Source of the DNA: Salipaludibacillus aurantiacus
GTDB lineage: Bacteria; Bacillota; Bacilli; Bacillales; Salisediminibacteriaceae
Direction: 5' to 3'
Length of the DNA: 64,000 nt
Assembly (NCBI RefSeq): GCF_900111295.1
Contig: NZ_FOGT01000004.1
Coordinates: 248,001-312,000, forward strand
Under the pieces are notes generated by a model. That model saw only the letters and a program-made list of their open reading frames with translations. It was not told the DNA's origin and did no database searches. The first letter of the stretch is position 1, and the number at the start of each line of letters is the position of its first letter. Positions 7,582-15,742 of the stretch are shown here, in pieces. Position numbers and translations under genes: made by a program.

Positions 7582-9348
7582 ATGAAAAGACTTTCCCCAA
7601 GTGATATTTCGACGACCCGGCATTTATTTTTTACGGGAAAAGGCGGTGTCGGTAAAACATCAACTGCCTGTGCCACAGCTGTTTCTTTAGCTGATCAGGG
7701 CAAAAAAGTATTGATTGTCAGCACAGACCCCGCATCCAATCTGCAGGATGTATTTGGGATGGAATTGAAAAATGATCCATCTCCTGTCAGTTCGGTACCG
7801 AATTTGTATGCGGCGAACCTGGATCCCGAAGAAGCTGCAAGACAGTACCGGGAAAAAATGATCGGGCCATACAGAGGCAAGCTTCCGGAATCAGCTTTAA
7901 AAAATATGGAAGAACAACTTTCCGGAGCATGCACCGTAGAAATAGCAGCTTTTGACGAATTTACTAATCTTCTGGCCAACCGTGAAACGACTGAGGCGTT
8001 CGACCATATCATTTTTGATACAGCACCTACAGGCCATACGCTCAGGCTTCTCCAGCTCCCGGCCGCGTGGACTGACTTTTTGGAAGATAATGAACACGGC
8101 GCCTCCTGTCTTGGCCCGCTTACTGGCCTTGAAAAGAAAAAAGGGCTGTATGCCGAAACAGTTGAGGCATTATCAAATAGTGAGGAAACCATTCTCGTCT
8201 TAGTAGCAAGGCCTGATGCAGGCTCATTGGATGAAGCAGAGCGTGCAGGCAAAGAATTGGCTGAGATTGGAGTCACTAATCAGACCCTCATTATTAACGG
8301 GGTATTCAGCCGTCAGTCGGATGATGAGGTTGCTGTTATGCTTGAAAAAAAGCAGCAGGGAGCGCTTAACAATATGTCTGGTTTTTTTCAGGAGATGCAG
8401 ACGTATTACATGCCGCTCGTTCCTTTTAACTTAACAGGACTTCAGGCTTTAAGAAAGTTTTTTGATTCAGACGTGTCTTTTGAAAATGAATTACCTGCTG
8501 ATCAGGCTGCCCATGATCTTCCACCGGTTAAAGCAGTAGTAGACGACCTGGCTGAACGGAGCCGGGGCGTATTCATGACGATGGGTAAGGGCGGTGTCGG
8601 CAAGACAACGATCGCCGCAGCAGTTGCAGCAGAGCTCGCTGAACGAGGCTGTAACGTTCACTTGACAACGACTGACCCTGCAGCTCATTTAACACATGTG
8701 TTAAACCAGGAGACGTATGAAGGTACCCTGCAAGTCAGCAAAGTTGATCCGAAAACCGAAGTTGAAAATTATAAAAAGCATGTGCTTTCAAATGTCAGCG
8801 GGGATCTCACAGAAGATGAACTGACCTATATTAAAGAAGATCTGGAGTCGCCCTGTACAGAAGAAATTGCTGTCTTCAGGGCATTTGCGGAGGTTGTCGA
8901 CAAGGCGGAAGATGCCTTTGTAGTCATTGATACCGCGCCTACAGGCCATACACTGCTTCTCCTTGACGCGGCTGAGTCATATTACCGTGAAGTAGAGCGG
9001 AGTTCAGGTGATATGCCTGACTCTGTAAAAAAACTGCTGCCTCGTCTCCGTGATCCTGAGCAGACAGTTGTTTCACTTATTTCTCTTCCGGAAGCCACCC
9101 CGGTATTTGAAGCGGACCGTCTGCAGGAAGACCTGCGCCGTGCAGGGATTGAGCCGGCATGGTGGATCATTAACCAGAGTTTCCAGGCTGCAGGGACAAC
9201 AGACCCGGTGCTGAAAGGCCGATCTTTCGCAGAACAGCAGTGGATAGAAAAAGTTAAAAGCAAATTATCCGAAAAGACAGCTATTGTGCCATGGCAGGCA
9301 GGAGAAACAACAGGTCTGGAATCATTAAAAAAGTTGGTTAACCACTAA
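7582..9348 (+). CDS. arsA: Arsenite-transport ATPase ArsA, two-domain form
   Basis: A 588-residue duplicated P-loop ATPase. The A1 half has GKGGVGKTS near residue 20 and DTAPTGHTLRLL. The A2 half has GKGGVGKTT near 336 and a second DTAPTGHTLLLL. The three metalloid-binding cysteines of the family are all present: Cys117 (SGACTVE), Cys176 (GASCLGP) and Cys425 (SPCTEE). ArsA normally sits on the arsenite carrier and drives efflux with ATP. Here it is transcribed alone towards acr3-arsC rather than with them, and no arsD metallochaperone is visible. ATG at 7582 follows AAAAGGAG. Confidence 0.95.
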   Translation: MKRLSPSDISTTRHLFFTGKGGVGKTSTACATAVSLADQGKKVLIVSTDPASNLQDVFGMELKNDPSPVSSVPNLYAANLDPEEAARQYREKMIGPYRGKLPESALKNMEEQLSGACTVEIAAFDEFTNLLANRETTEAFDHIIFDTAPTGHTLRLLQLPAAWTDFLEDNEHGASCLGPLTGLEKKKGLYAETVEALSNSEETILVLVARPDAGSLDEAERAGKELAEIGVTNQTLIINGVFSRQSDDEVAVMLEKKQQGALNNMSGFFQEMQTYYMPLVPFNLTGLQALRKFFDSDVSFENELPADQAAHDLPPVKAVVDDLAERSRGVFMTMGKGGVGKTTIAAAVAAELAERGCNVHLTTTDPAAHLTHVLNQETYEGTLQVSKVDPKTEVENYKKHVLSNVSGDLTEDELTYIKEDLESPCTEEIAVFRAFAEVVDKAEDAFVVIDTAPTGHTLLLLDAAESYYREVERSSGDMPDSVKKLLPRLRDPEQTVVSLISLPEATPVFEADRLQEDLRRAGIEPAWWIINQSFQAAGTTDPVLKGRSFAEQQWIEKVKSKLSEKTAIVPWQAGETTGLESLKKLVNH

Positions 9349-9390
9349 AAGGCTGTCCGGAAAATAATTAATTGCACACTTAATCAAAAA

Positions 9391-9431
9391 AAGGGGTTGC
9401 CTCAAAAGTTAGACTTTTGGGACAACCCCTT
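9391..9431. terminator. Bidirectional terminator between arsA and arsC
   Basis: AAGGGGTTG (9391-9399) pairs with CAACCCCTT (9423-9431), and CAAAAGT/ACTTTTG extends the stem. It resembles the hairpin at 40804-40842, so it belongs to a dispersed terminator type. Confidence 0.85.
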
Positions 9432-9444
9432 ACACAAGAGTGAA

Positions 9445-9867
9445 TTATTTTCCAGTTTCTGCAAAGGTTTTAATCCGGTCACCTATTTCGTCCCGAACGC
9501 GCTGAAATACTGCCCATTTCTCTTCGTCTGTTCCTTCGGCTTTAGCCGGGTCATCAAACCCCCAGTGTACACGTTCTTTATCAGGCGGTGTTGCTGGACA
9601 AACATCATTAGCATGGCCACATAATGTAACGACCAGGTGTGCTTTTTGCAGCAAATCAGGATCAATAGTATCGGAGGTTTGGCCAGTTATATCTATTCCG
9701 GCCTCTTTCATAGCTTTTACCGCTTTAGGATTCACACCATGGGCTTCAATTCCAGCCGAATACACTTCATATTTGTCCTGCAGGTAGTGCTTTCCGAAAG
9801 CTTCGGCCATCTGGCTTCTGCATGAGTTGCCTGTGCATAAAAAATAAATAACGGGTTTTGACATCAT
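9445..9867 (-). CDS. arsC: Arsenate reductase, thioredoxin-coupled (low-molecular-weight phosphatase type)
   Basis: A 140-residue cytoplasmic enzyme reducing arsenate to arsenite with electrons from thioredoxin. The phosphate-type loop CTGNSCRS gives the CX5R nucleophile (Cys11). The disulfide relay cysteines Cys83 and Cys90 lie in [10 protein letters not shown]. From the second Met these become 10, 82 and 89, the numbering known from the Staphylococcus and Bacillus enzymes, so the start may be 9864 rather than 9867. AAAGGAG lies upstream. It follows acr3 by 32 bases and is its operon partner. Confidence 0.96.
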   Translation of the reverse strand: MMSKPVIYFLCTGNSCRSQMAEAFGKHYLQDKYEVYSAGIEAHGVNPKAVKAMKEAGIDITGQTSDTIDPDLLQKAHLVVTLCGHANDVCPATPPDKERVHWGFDDPAKAEGTDEEKWAVFQRVRDEIGDRIKTFAETGK

Positions 9868-9899
9868 TAAAACTCCTTTGTTTATGAAATTAAATTTAA

Positions 9900-10985
9900 T
9901 TAGTGCCCTTTTACTTTTACGAGCCTGGTTTCAGGGAACCAGTGTCTCGTTTTATTTGCTATCCTTACTAAGAACAGCATGAGCGGAACTTCCACAAGTA
10001 CGCCGACGACGGTGACGAGCGTAGCGCCCGAGTTTAGCCCAAATAATGCAATGGCCACGGCTACGGCAAGCTCAAAGAAATTACTTGTGCCAATCATCGC
10101 TGCCGGCGCAGCTACACTGTGCTCAATTTTCCATTTCTGAGCCCAAACATAGGCGATAACAAAAATAAATAACGTTTGGATAATAAGCGGAACAGCAATC
10201 AGTCCGATATGAAATGGGTTATTTAAAATCACATCTCCCTGGAAGGAAAAAATAATGATTAAGGTTAGTAATAACCCGGCTATCGTAAATTTTCCGGCGC
10301 TTTTTAAGAACACATTTTCAAACCAGTCCAGGCCTTTACGTTTAATAAGAACTACACGGGAAATATAGCCGGCCGCCAGCGGAATGATAATGAATAAAAC
10401 GATTGATAAGAAAATCGTATCAAAAGGAACAACAATATTATTAATGCGGAGTAAAAGCATGACAATCGGCCCGTAGGCAAAAATCAAAATGATATCATTC
10501 ACGGATACTTGCACTAACGTGTATCCAGCGTTCCCTCTTGTTAAGTAACTCCATACGAAAACCATAGCAGTACATGGCGCAGCCCCAAGTAAAACGGCTC
10601 CTGCAATGTATTGGGACGCAAGATCTGCTGGAATAAAAGGTGAAAAAATAACGGTGAAGAAAAGCCAGGCGATGAAAAACATGGTAAAAGGCTTTATTAA
10701 CCAGTTTACTGCTAGTGTCACAATCAAACCTTTTGGTTTTTTTCCCGCATTTACGATACTGGAAAAATCAATCTGGGCCATCATTGGATAAATCATTAAC
10801 CAGATCAAAATGGCAACTGGAATAGAAACCTGGGCATATTCAAATCTGCTTAATGTTTCAGGTACAGCAGGCAAAAACTGTCCGACGGCTACTCCGGCTA
10901 TGATACAAAGAATAACCCATACAGTGAGATATCTTTCAAAAAAACCTATGCCTTTTCCATCATCTTCTAAAGGTTCTTTAGTCAT
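9900..10985 (-). CDS. acr3: Acr3-family arsenite efflux permease
   Basis: A 361-residue membrane carrier with about ten hydrophobic helices, of the BART superfamily. The essential cysteine Cys138 sits in [16 protein letters not shown], at the position known from characterised Acr3 proteins. The other conserved membrane stretch, ...[17 protein letters not shown], holds the conserved glutamate. It exports arsenite; with the co-located ArsA, export may be ATP-driven. It is the first gene of acr3-arsC, expressed from the promoter at 11096-11124. Bacillus names this type arsB or acr3. Confidence 0.95.
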   Translation of the reverse strand: MTKEPLEDDGKGIGFFERYLTVWVILCIIAGVAVGQFLPAVPETLSRFEYAQVSIPVAILIWLMIYPMMAQIDFSSIVNAGKKPKGLIVTLAVNWLIKPFTMFFIAWLFFTVIFSPFIPADLASQYIAGAVLLGAAPCTAMVFVWSYLTRGNAGYTLVQVSVNDIILIFAYGPIVMLLLRINNIVVPFDTIFLSIVLFIIIPLAAGYISRVVLIKRKGLDWFENVFLKSAGKFTIAGLLLTLIIIFSFQGDVILNNPFHIGLIAVPLIIQTLFIFVIAYVWAQKWKIEHSVAAPAAMIGTSNFFELAVAVAIALFGLNSGATLVTVVGVLVEVPLMLFLVRIANKTRHWFPETRLVKVKGH

Positions 10986-11095
10986 AGTGGCACTCCTCCC
11001 TGTGGCTGAATTATGTAAGATTGTTTTCAGGCTTCTTTATCAATTAATATGAAGGCGGCCTGGCTCCTTTAAAATGACAGGTTAATTCACAGCTC

Positions 11096-11133
11096 ATTAT
11101 ATAACCATTCGTTTATATAAGTCAACGGTAATA
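11096..11133 (-). promoter_or_regulatory. acr3-arsC promoter with ars operator
   Basis: On the minus strand, TTGACT, an 18-base spacer and TATAAT form a near-consensus promoter. The spacer is occupied by a nearly perfect inverted repeat: plus-strand TTATATAACC (11098-11107) against GTTTATATAA (11111-11120). It shares ATTATATAACCA-N7-ATATAA exactly with the arsA promoter, which indicates one common repressor. Confidence 0.78.
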
Positions 11134-11240
11134 TAAAAACTTTATAAATCAATTAATAATTTTCACAGTATCGAAAGAATGCAGTCATCGGGTGTCTTCG
11201 TTTTCTGCTATAATATAAAAATATAAATGGACAGAAATGG

Positions 11241-11987
11241 ATGATCAGCATGCTTAGAACAGGAATATGGTTTATTTATTTTTTTATTTATTTACTAGTC
11301 ATTTCACCTGCTTTACTGAAAGCAAGATACCTTAAAAATAGAGGGAAAACAGTCGAACTGGATGCTTTTATATATAAAAAATCGTCAAATTGGGCTAGAA
11401 GATTAGTGAAACTGGCAGGCGGAAGGGTTCATGTGAGAGGGCAGGAATGGATACCGGACGATGAACCTGTCCTGATCGTAAGTAATCATCAGGGAAATTT
11501 CGATATTCCTGTGCTCCTCGGTAATCTTGGTTTAAATATTGGATTTATTTCTAAGGTAGAAGTGAAAAAAATACCTATGATCAGTTCATGGATGACTTAT
11601 ATGGGATGTATTTTTATGGATCGGAAAAACCGGAGACAGGCAGTTAAATCTATACTGGATGGCGCTGACGCCTTGAGGAAAGGCAGAAATCTTGTGGTGT
11701 TTCCGGAAGGAACCAGAAGTAAAGGCGGGCCTGTTGGAGAATTTAAAAAAGGAAGCTTTAAACTGGCCACGAGGTCAAAGGTTGCTATACTTCCAGTGAC
11801 CATAGAAGGGTCATATAATATGATGGAGGCCAACAAAAACAAAATTACTCCGGCCGATGTCACTGTGACCATCTCGGAACCTATCCGTATACATCAGCAG
11901 GATCCAGCCGTGTCTGACCAGGAATTAGCTGATTTAACACGTGCTCAGATAGCTGGTCACATGAGTGAAAAGACTGTGGCTTTGTAA
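11241..11987 (+). CDS. plsC: 1-acyl-sn-glycerol-3-phosphate acyltransferase (PlsC family)
   Basis: A 248-residue membrane-associated enzyme that makes phosphatidic acid from lysophosphatidic acid. A hydrophobic N-terminal anchor (residues 5-28) precedes the catalytic NHX4D motif NHQGNFD. The substrate motif FPEGTRSKGG and the later IPVTIEGSY-type block (LPVTIEGSY) are present. Length and motif order fit bacterial PlsC. The ribosome site is weak (AAATGG), and an alternative ATG lies at 11250. It is monocistronic, ending at a terminator. Confidence 0.9.
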   Translation: MISMLRTGIWFIYFFIYLLVISPALLKARYLKNRGKTVELDAFIYKKSSNWARRLVKLAGGRVHVRGQEWIPDDEPVLIVSNHQGNFDIPVLLGNLGLNIGFISKVEVKKIPMISSWMTYMGCIFMDRKNRRQAVKSILDGADALRKGRNLVVFPEGTRSKGGPVGEFKKGSFKLATRSKVAILPVTIEGSYNMMEANKNKITPADVTVTISEPIRIHQQDPAVSDQELADLTRAQIAGHMSEKTVAL

Positions 11988-12011
11988 AATCCTCTGTTTA
12001 GAGGGTTTTTT
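11988..12011 (+). terminator. Terminator after plsC
   Basis: CCTCT (11991-11995) pairs with AGAGG (12000-12004), followed by a run of T. Confidence 0.75.
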
Positions 12012-12038
12012 CTTTTACCTAAAATCGTAAAACTATTG

Positions 12039-12069
12039 TATAATAAATAAATGAATGAACATTCAATCA
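12039..12069 (+). promoter_or_regulatory. FadR-like operator at the SCP2 gene promoter
   Basis: TATAAT (12039-12044) is followed at 12052-12069 by TGAATGAACATTCAATCA. This differs at two defined positions from the Bacillus FadR box TGAATGAMTANTCATTCA. A repressor bound just after the -10 would block initiation until long-chain acyl-CoA releases it. Confidence 0.65.
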
Positions 12070-12089
12070 TTTTTAAGGGGGTGTAGAAA

Positions 12090-12419
12090 ATGTCAGTAAA
12101 AAGTACTTTTGAGGAGTTAACTTCCAAAATGAATGAGGATCCCAGGCACATTGAAGGCTTAACGTATGTCTATCAGTTTAACTTATCTGGTGAGGAAGAA
12201 GGAAAGTACCAGCTGAAGGTTGAAAACCAAAGGGCAGAGTATAAAGAAAATATTGAATGGGAGCCCCGTCTGACTCTGGAGATGAGTGATAAAAATTTTA
12301 TAAAACTGGCACATGATGATTTAAATCCTACTATGGCCTATATGAGCGGTAAGCTGAAAGTTCATGGAGACTTGGGCCACGCGTTAAAATTTCAAACGTT
12401 AATTAAAAAATATCAGTAA
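12090..12419 (+). CDS. SCP2 sterol-binding-domain protein
   Basis: A 109-residue protein that is almost entirely one SCP2 lipid-transfer domain. It ends with the typical PTMAYMSGKLKVHGDLGHALKF block, which carries the lipid-tunnel helix. Such stand-alone proteins bind fatty acids or acyl-CoA. The start ATG at 12090 follows AAGGGGGTG. The FadR-like box in its promoter supports a role in fatty-acid degradation. The terminator lies directly downstream. Confidence 0.88.
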   Translation: MSVKSTFEELTSKMNEDPRHIEGLTYVYQFNLSGEEEGKYQLKVENQRAEYKENIEWEPRLTLEMSDKNFIKLAHDDLNPTMAYMSGKLKVHGDLGHALKFQTLIKKYQ

Positions 12420-12426
12420 CTGCATA

Positions 12427-12467
12427 CAAAAAGCTGATCCTTTTATTCTGCAGGGTCAGCTTTTTTT
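12427..12467 (+). terminator. Terminator after the SCP2 gene
   Basis: AAAAAGCTGATCC pairs with GGGTCAGCTTTTT across a loop, followed by TTT. Confidence 0.82.
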
Positions 12468-12585
12468 AAAGAAGGTATGAGGTTTTTAACTTGTAAGCAT
12501 GAAATCTGCAGGAACACACGCCGGCAGGGAACATGTCAGGGAGCAAGCAGTCTTTGGCTGCCATGGATAAAAAGCTCAGTGTCTT

Positions 12586-12726
12586 TCAAGCTTTTTGAAG
12601 ATCCCTGCTATTATATTTCTCATCGATCTTTTTTTCAATTTGAATAATAGCTTTCTGATCTTGCATAATTTCCTGTTTATTCTCTTTAACTAATTCTTCA
12701 AAACTTTTGTGGAAACGTTTTCTCAT
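12586..12726 (-). CDS. fbpB: FbpB family small basic protein
   Basis: A 46-residue protein beginning MRKRFHKSFEELVKEN, the hallmark of the FbpB family. In B. subtilis, FbpB works with the Fur-controlled small RNA FsrA in the iron-sparing response, probably as an RNA-chaperone-like factor. The start at 12726 has AAAAGGATGATC upstream. The rest is one charged amphipathic helix. A clear Fur box was not found upstream; only an AT-rich TTTATAATGAAAT stretch resembles half of one. Confidence 0.82.
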   Translation of the reverse strand: MRKRFHKSFEELVKENKQEIMQDQKAIIQIEKKIDEKYNSRDLQKA

Positions 12727-12971
12727 TTGTGATCATCCTTTTAATCGAAATTTTCTTTCTATTTCATTATAAATAAAAAACGTTATAGAAATATGTGAAA
12801 ACTGTTACAATTTTGCGAACTTTGGATAAATTTGTTGTAAAAAGTCTATTTATCTCTTAATACCCTTAACATTTCTTAACAAACGCATATATAGAGACCT
12901 CGCTATGCTTTTTCCAAGAACTTAAGCACCGCGTTTTTCACAGGAGATATAGGGCAAGGGTTACTTATGAT

Positions 12972-13027
12972 TTGATATGTCATTTTAATAAGGTAAAATA
13001 AGTAATAATTGAATGAGCGCCCATTCA
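12972..13027 (+). promoter_or_regulatory. Promoter and FadR-like operator of the MBL gene
   Basis: The 348-bp gap 12727-13074 holds TTGATA (12972-12977), a 16-base spacer and TAAAAT (12994-12999). It then holds TGAATGAGCGCCCATTCA (13010-13027), a perfect TGAATG/CATTCA inverted repeat of FadR-box length. It matches the FadR consensus in the outer arms but not in the core. The rest of the gap shows nothing clear. Confidence 0.55.
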
Positions 13028-13074
13028 TTATATCGGTCACTGTGATCGTAATTTAACAAAAACAGGAGGATAGT

Positions 13075-14046
13075 ATGAAAACGACAATGATTCAGCGTTC
13101 TAAAGAAATTTATCAAATAACGATTCCAACTCCGTTTTTAGTAGGCCCCGTCAATACTTATTTAATAAAGGGAGATGCGTTGACATTAGTGGATACAGGT
13201 CCTAAGACTGCAGAAGCCAGGGAGCAGATGGAAAATTCACTGGCAGAATTAAATCTCAGTTTTAAAGATATTGAACTTGTCGTACTTACCCATCACCATC
13301 CCGACCATGTCGGGCTGATCGGAGAGTTTCTTCCTAACGCTAAAATAGCAGGGCATCTAAAATTAAAGCCTTGGCTGGAAAAAGATGAACAGTTCTACTC
13401 CAGAACAAGACAATTTTTTTACAGGTTTTACAGGGAACATGGGGTGCCTGAGTCCTGGGTAAGGGAGATGGACCGCTCTCAAAACTATTATATGGACTTT
13501 ACATCTCCGGCCTCTGTTGACTTTATTTTAGAAGAAGGTGATTTAATCGACGGTCTGCCGGGATGGCGGGTATTGGAAACACCGGGGCATGCCCAGAGCC
13601 ATCTGTCACTTATTAGAGAAAAAGACGGGACGATGGTCGCGGGTGACCACCTTATCGAACATATTTCTTCCAATGCAATTATAGAAGCCCCTTACTTTAA
13701 CGAAACGGAACGGCCGAAAACCTTATTGCAATACCGCGAGGCTCTCAAAAAATGCATAAACGCCTCTTTAATTTTTTCAGGCCACGGCAGCATGATCAGG
13801 AAACCGAAAGAATTAATTGAAGAACGCATCCACGCAATGGATAAAAAAGCACAGGTCTTCAAACGCAAAATGGGAGAAGACCCTATTCAGGTATTTAGCT
13901 TATGTCAAAAAATGTATCCTGAAATTTACAGGAAGCAGACAGCTCTTACTTTTTCAGAGACATTAGGACATTTGGATTTACTTGAAGAACGGGGAGAAGT
14001 CAAAGCGGAAAGGAGTGAAGGGGAAATTTATTACATGAAAGCTTAG
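13075..14046 (+). CDS. MBL-fold metallo-hydrolase
   Basis: A 323-residue metallo-beta-lactamase-fold hydrolase. The metal-binding motif THHHPDHVG lies near residue 73. Later metal ligands include the His of ETPGHAQSHLSL, the Asp in VAGDHLI and a C-terminal FSGHGS. A winged-helix-like tail, EERGEVKAERSEGEIYY, is common in the YqjP/LACTB2-type group that cleaves thioesters, lactones or RNA. The true substrate is unknown. ATG at 13075 follows AACAGGAGG. The FadR-like box suggests a link to acyl-CoA metabolism, where thioesterase activity would fit. Confidence 0.85.
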   Translation: MKTTMIQRSKEIYQITIPTPFLVGPVNTYLIKGDALTLVDTGPKTAEAREQMENSLAELNLSFKDIELVVLTHHHPDHVGLIGEFLPNAKIAGHLKLKPWLEKDEQFYSRTRQFFYRFYREHGVPESWVREMDRSQNYYMDFTSPASVDFILEEGDLIDGLPGWRVLETPGHAQSHLSLIREKDGTMVAGDHLIEHISSNAIIEAPYFNETERPKTLLQYREALKKCINASLIFSGHGSMIRKPKELIEERIHAMDKKAQVFKRKMGEDPIQVFSLCQKMYPEIYRKQTALTFSETLGHLDLLEERGEVKAERSEGEIYYMKA

Positions 14047-14126
14047 AAAACGTTTGTTTGAGGTTTCCCTTTGTTGGTAAGATAATAAGAGACAGGGAAA
14101 CCAACATTTGAATGGAGGCACGAAAA

Positions 14127-14570
14127 ATGGAAAAACAGACGAAGAAATGGGTTATCAGCGGATCGGTTCTAAGTGTAATAGCAGGGTCTATTTTTGTCGC
14201 ATCAAACAAAAAAACACGTGAGGGAGTAACAGACTTTGTAAGCACTGCCTCTTCGCAGACAAAACACTGGTTTCAGGTAATCAATGAAAATCGCGATACG
14301 GTTGTTCAGCAACTTCGTTCATCTGGCGATAAGATTTCTGCCATTGTAGATTCAGCCTCAGATGATGTTGAAAAACTGGTGGAGACGTCGAAGAGTCTAA
14401 AAGCACATGTATTTGATTTACTTGAAGCTGTACAGGACTCGACAGAAGAAATTAAAGGGCTTAAGAGTAAGTTTGAAGAAAGGGAAACTATTGAAGCTGA
14501 GACTACAATGGACCCTGACCCTGAGGCACTTCTGCCTCCTGATACCGGGCAAAAGAAACTTGAAGAATAA
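14127..14570 (+). CDS. YtxH-like membrane-anchored coiled-coil protein
   Basis: 147 residues. An N-terminal hydrophobic segment, WVISGSVLSVIAGSIFVA, is followed by a charged helical region with coiled-coil character and an acidic tail. This is the usual plan of YtxH-like general-stress proteins, whose molecular role is unknown. The ATG at 14127 is chosen over 14112 because GGAGGC (14115-14120) would be its ribosome site. A GGTTTCCCT/AGGGAAACC inverted repeat (14062/14094) lies just upstream. Confidence 0.65.
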   Translation: MEKQTKKWVISGSVLSVIAGSIFVASNKKTREGVTDFVSTASSQTKHWFQVINENRDTVVQQLRSSGDKISAIVDSASDDVEKLVETSKSLKAHVFDLLEAVQDSTEEIKGLKSKFEERETIEAETTMDPDPEALLPPDTGQKKLEE

Positions 14571-14584
14571 CTGTTTAGTATGGA

Positions 14585-14613
14585 AAGCCTCTTTTTTTAA
14601 AAGGGGTTTTTTT
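14585..14613 (+). terminator. Terminator after the YtxH-like gene
   Basis: CCTCTTTT pairs (with one G.T) with AAAAGGGG, followed by seven T. The remaining 240 bases to the next gene show no further gene; a weak sigma-B-like pair, GTTTTA (14796) and GGCTAC (14816), is present. Confidence 0.6.
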
Positions 14614-14859
14614 CATGTTTTTAGAAGGGTTTTGGCGGGGATTGGCGGTAGACCTGGTGAGGGGGCAAGAAAACAGCTTATCTTTTTACCCGTTGAGCAG
14701 TACGCCCTGCGGGACCTGTCATAAGCGCGGTCGTTCTTTTTTAGCAGCTTAATCAAATACTTCCTGCATATATTTTCTATTTTTAAAGAAAAGAAGTTTT
14801 AATTGTCTCTGATTCGGCTACAGAATTATACAAGCGATCGTAAGGAGGAATGACAACAC

Positions 14860-15654
14860 ATGGCATTATTAGATGAAGTTCAAAAATTAAAAGATTTTAA
14901 ATGTTCCGATGAAAAATGTGTGTTAACCGTATATTTAAACACTGACCCTGCCAACCAGGACCAGCAAAAAGGCGAGTGGCAAATCAGACTGAAGAACGGT
15001 TTAAAACGGATTCAGGAGTATTTAGATGCTTCTGGAGACGAAAGTGAAATTAAAAGTTATAAAAAGCTTAAGAAGAAAGTGGACGATGAGATTCAGTCCA
15101 ACAGAACAAACTTCCAAAAAAGCGTTGTGATCTTTGCGTCAGAAAAAGAAGATCTGTTTAACGTACACTACTTGCAAGTGCCGGTGGAAACTAGTTTCCA
15201 TTGGGAGGAAGGCCCTGTTCTTGATCAGCTTGAAGAGATTCAGAAACATTATCCGCGTTCAGGCGTGGTCCTTCCAAATCTGGATGAAGTAAGAGTGCTT
15301 GATACGTCACTTGGAGAAATCCATGATGAAAGAACGTATGAATTTGATCCGGGAAGTGAAGAGTGGACCTTTAAAGAAGGACTTGCTTCTTCAGACAGAA
15401 CGGCTTCAGGTGCAAGCCACGTAGACAAGATTGATCAGCGGTTTGCTGAGAACCGCAACCGGTTCTATAAAAAAATGGCCGGAAACATTGAAAGACTGAA
15501 GAAAGACTGGGACTGGCAGGAAATTTACCTTGTAGGTGAAACGGAAAATATCCGTTCGCTGGAAAGCAGCCTCAGGACTAAACCTGCAGAGTCCATTTCG
15601 AAGAACTTAAATAATGCGGAAGCATCTAAAGTACTTGAGGAAGTATTTAAATAA
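14860..15654 (+). CDS. VLRF1/aeRF1-type bacterial release-factor-like protein
   Basis: A 264-residue cytoplasmic protein of the bacterial archaeo-eukaryotic release factor (baeRF, family 10 type) group, related to Vms1/ANKZF1. It begins with the helical stretch MALLDEVQKLKDFKC, followed by VLTVYLNTDP, typical of the group. Vms1 relatives release nascent chains from stalled ribosomes; the bacterial role is less settled and may be ribosome rescue. A GGQ-like catalytic loop is not evident; DKIDQRFAENRNRFYKK stands in its place. ATG at 14860 lies 11 bases after AAGGAGG. It is monocistronic. Confidence 0.75.
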   Translation: MALLDEVQKLKDFKCSDEKCVLTVYLNTDPANQDQQKGEWQIRLKNGLKRIQEYLDASGDESEIKSYKKLKKKVDDEIQSNRTNFQKSVVIFASEKEDLFNVHYLQVPVETSFHWEEGPVLDQLEEIQKHYPRSGVVLPNLDEVRVLDTSLGEIHDERTYEFDPGSEEWTFKEGLASSDRTASGASHVDKIDQRFAENRNRFYKKMAGNIERLKKDWDWQEIYLVGETENIRSLESSLRTKPAESISKNLNNAEASKVLEEVFK

Positions 15655-15663
15655 TAACACTTG

Positions 15664-15699
15664 CCCCGATGATGAGATCTTTCTCTCATCGGGGTTTTT
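15664..15699 (+). terminator. Terminator after the release-factor-like gene
   Basis: CCCCGATGA pairs with TCATCGGGG, followed by TTTTTG. Confidence 0.9.
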
Positions 15700-15709
15700 G
15701 ATTGTAAAT

Positions 15710-15734
15710 AACTGGGGGGTCTGCCCCCCCAGTT
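15710..15734 (-). terminator. G-rich hairpin terminator of the MFS gene
   Basis: AACTGGGGGG and CCCCCCAGTT form a 10-bp stem with a core of the GGGGTCTGACCCC type, which recurs at 18967, 35917, 37099 and 41795. Confidence 0.7.
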
Positions 15735-15742
15735 GTTGGGTT

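Noticed and set aside
7695-8276. A 193-codon minus-strand frame inside arsA
   Set aside because: Antisense to the well-supported ArsA N-domain; no ribosome site and no recognisable domain.
12586-12850. Fur box upstream of fbpB
   Set aside because: Only half of the TGATAATNATTATCA palindrome is approximated, which is not enough to claim a site.
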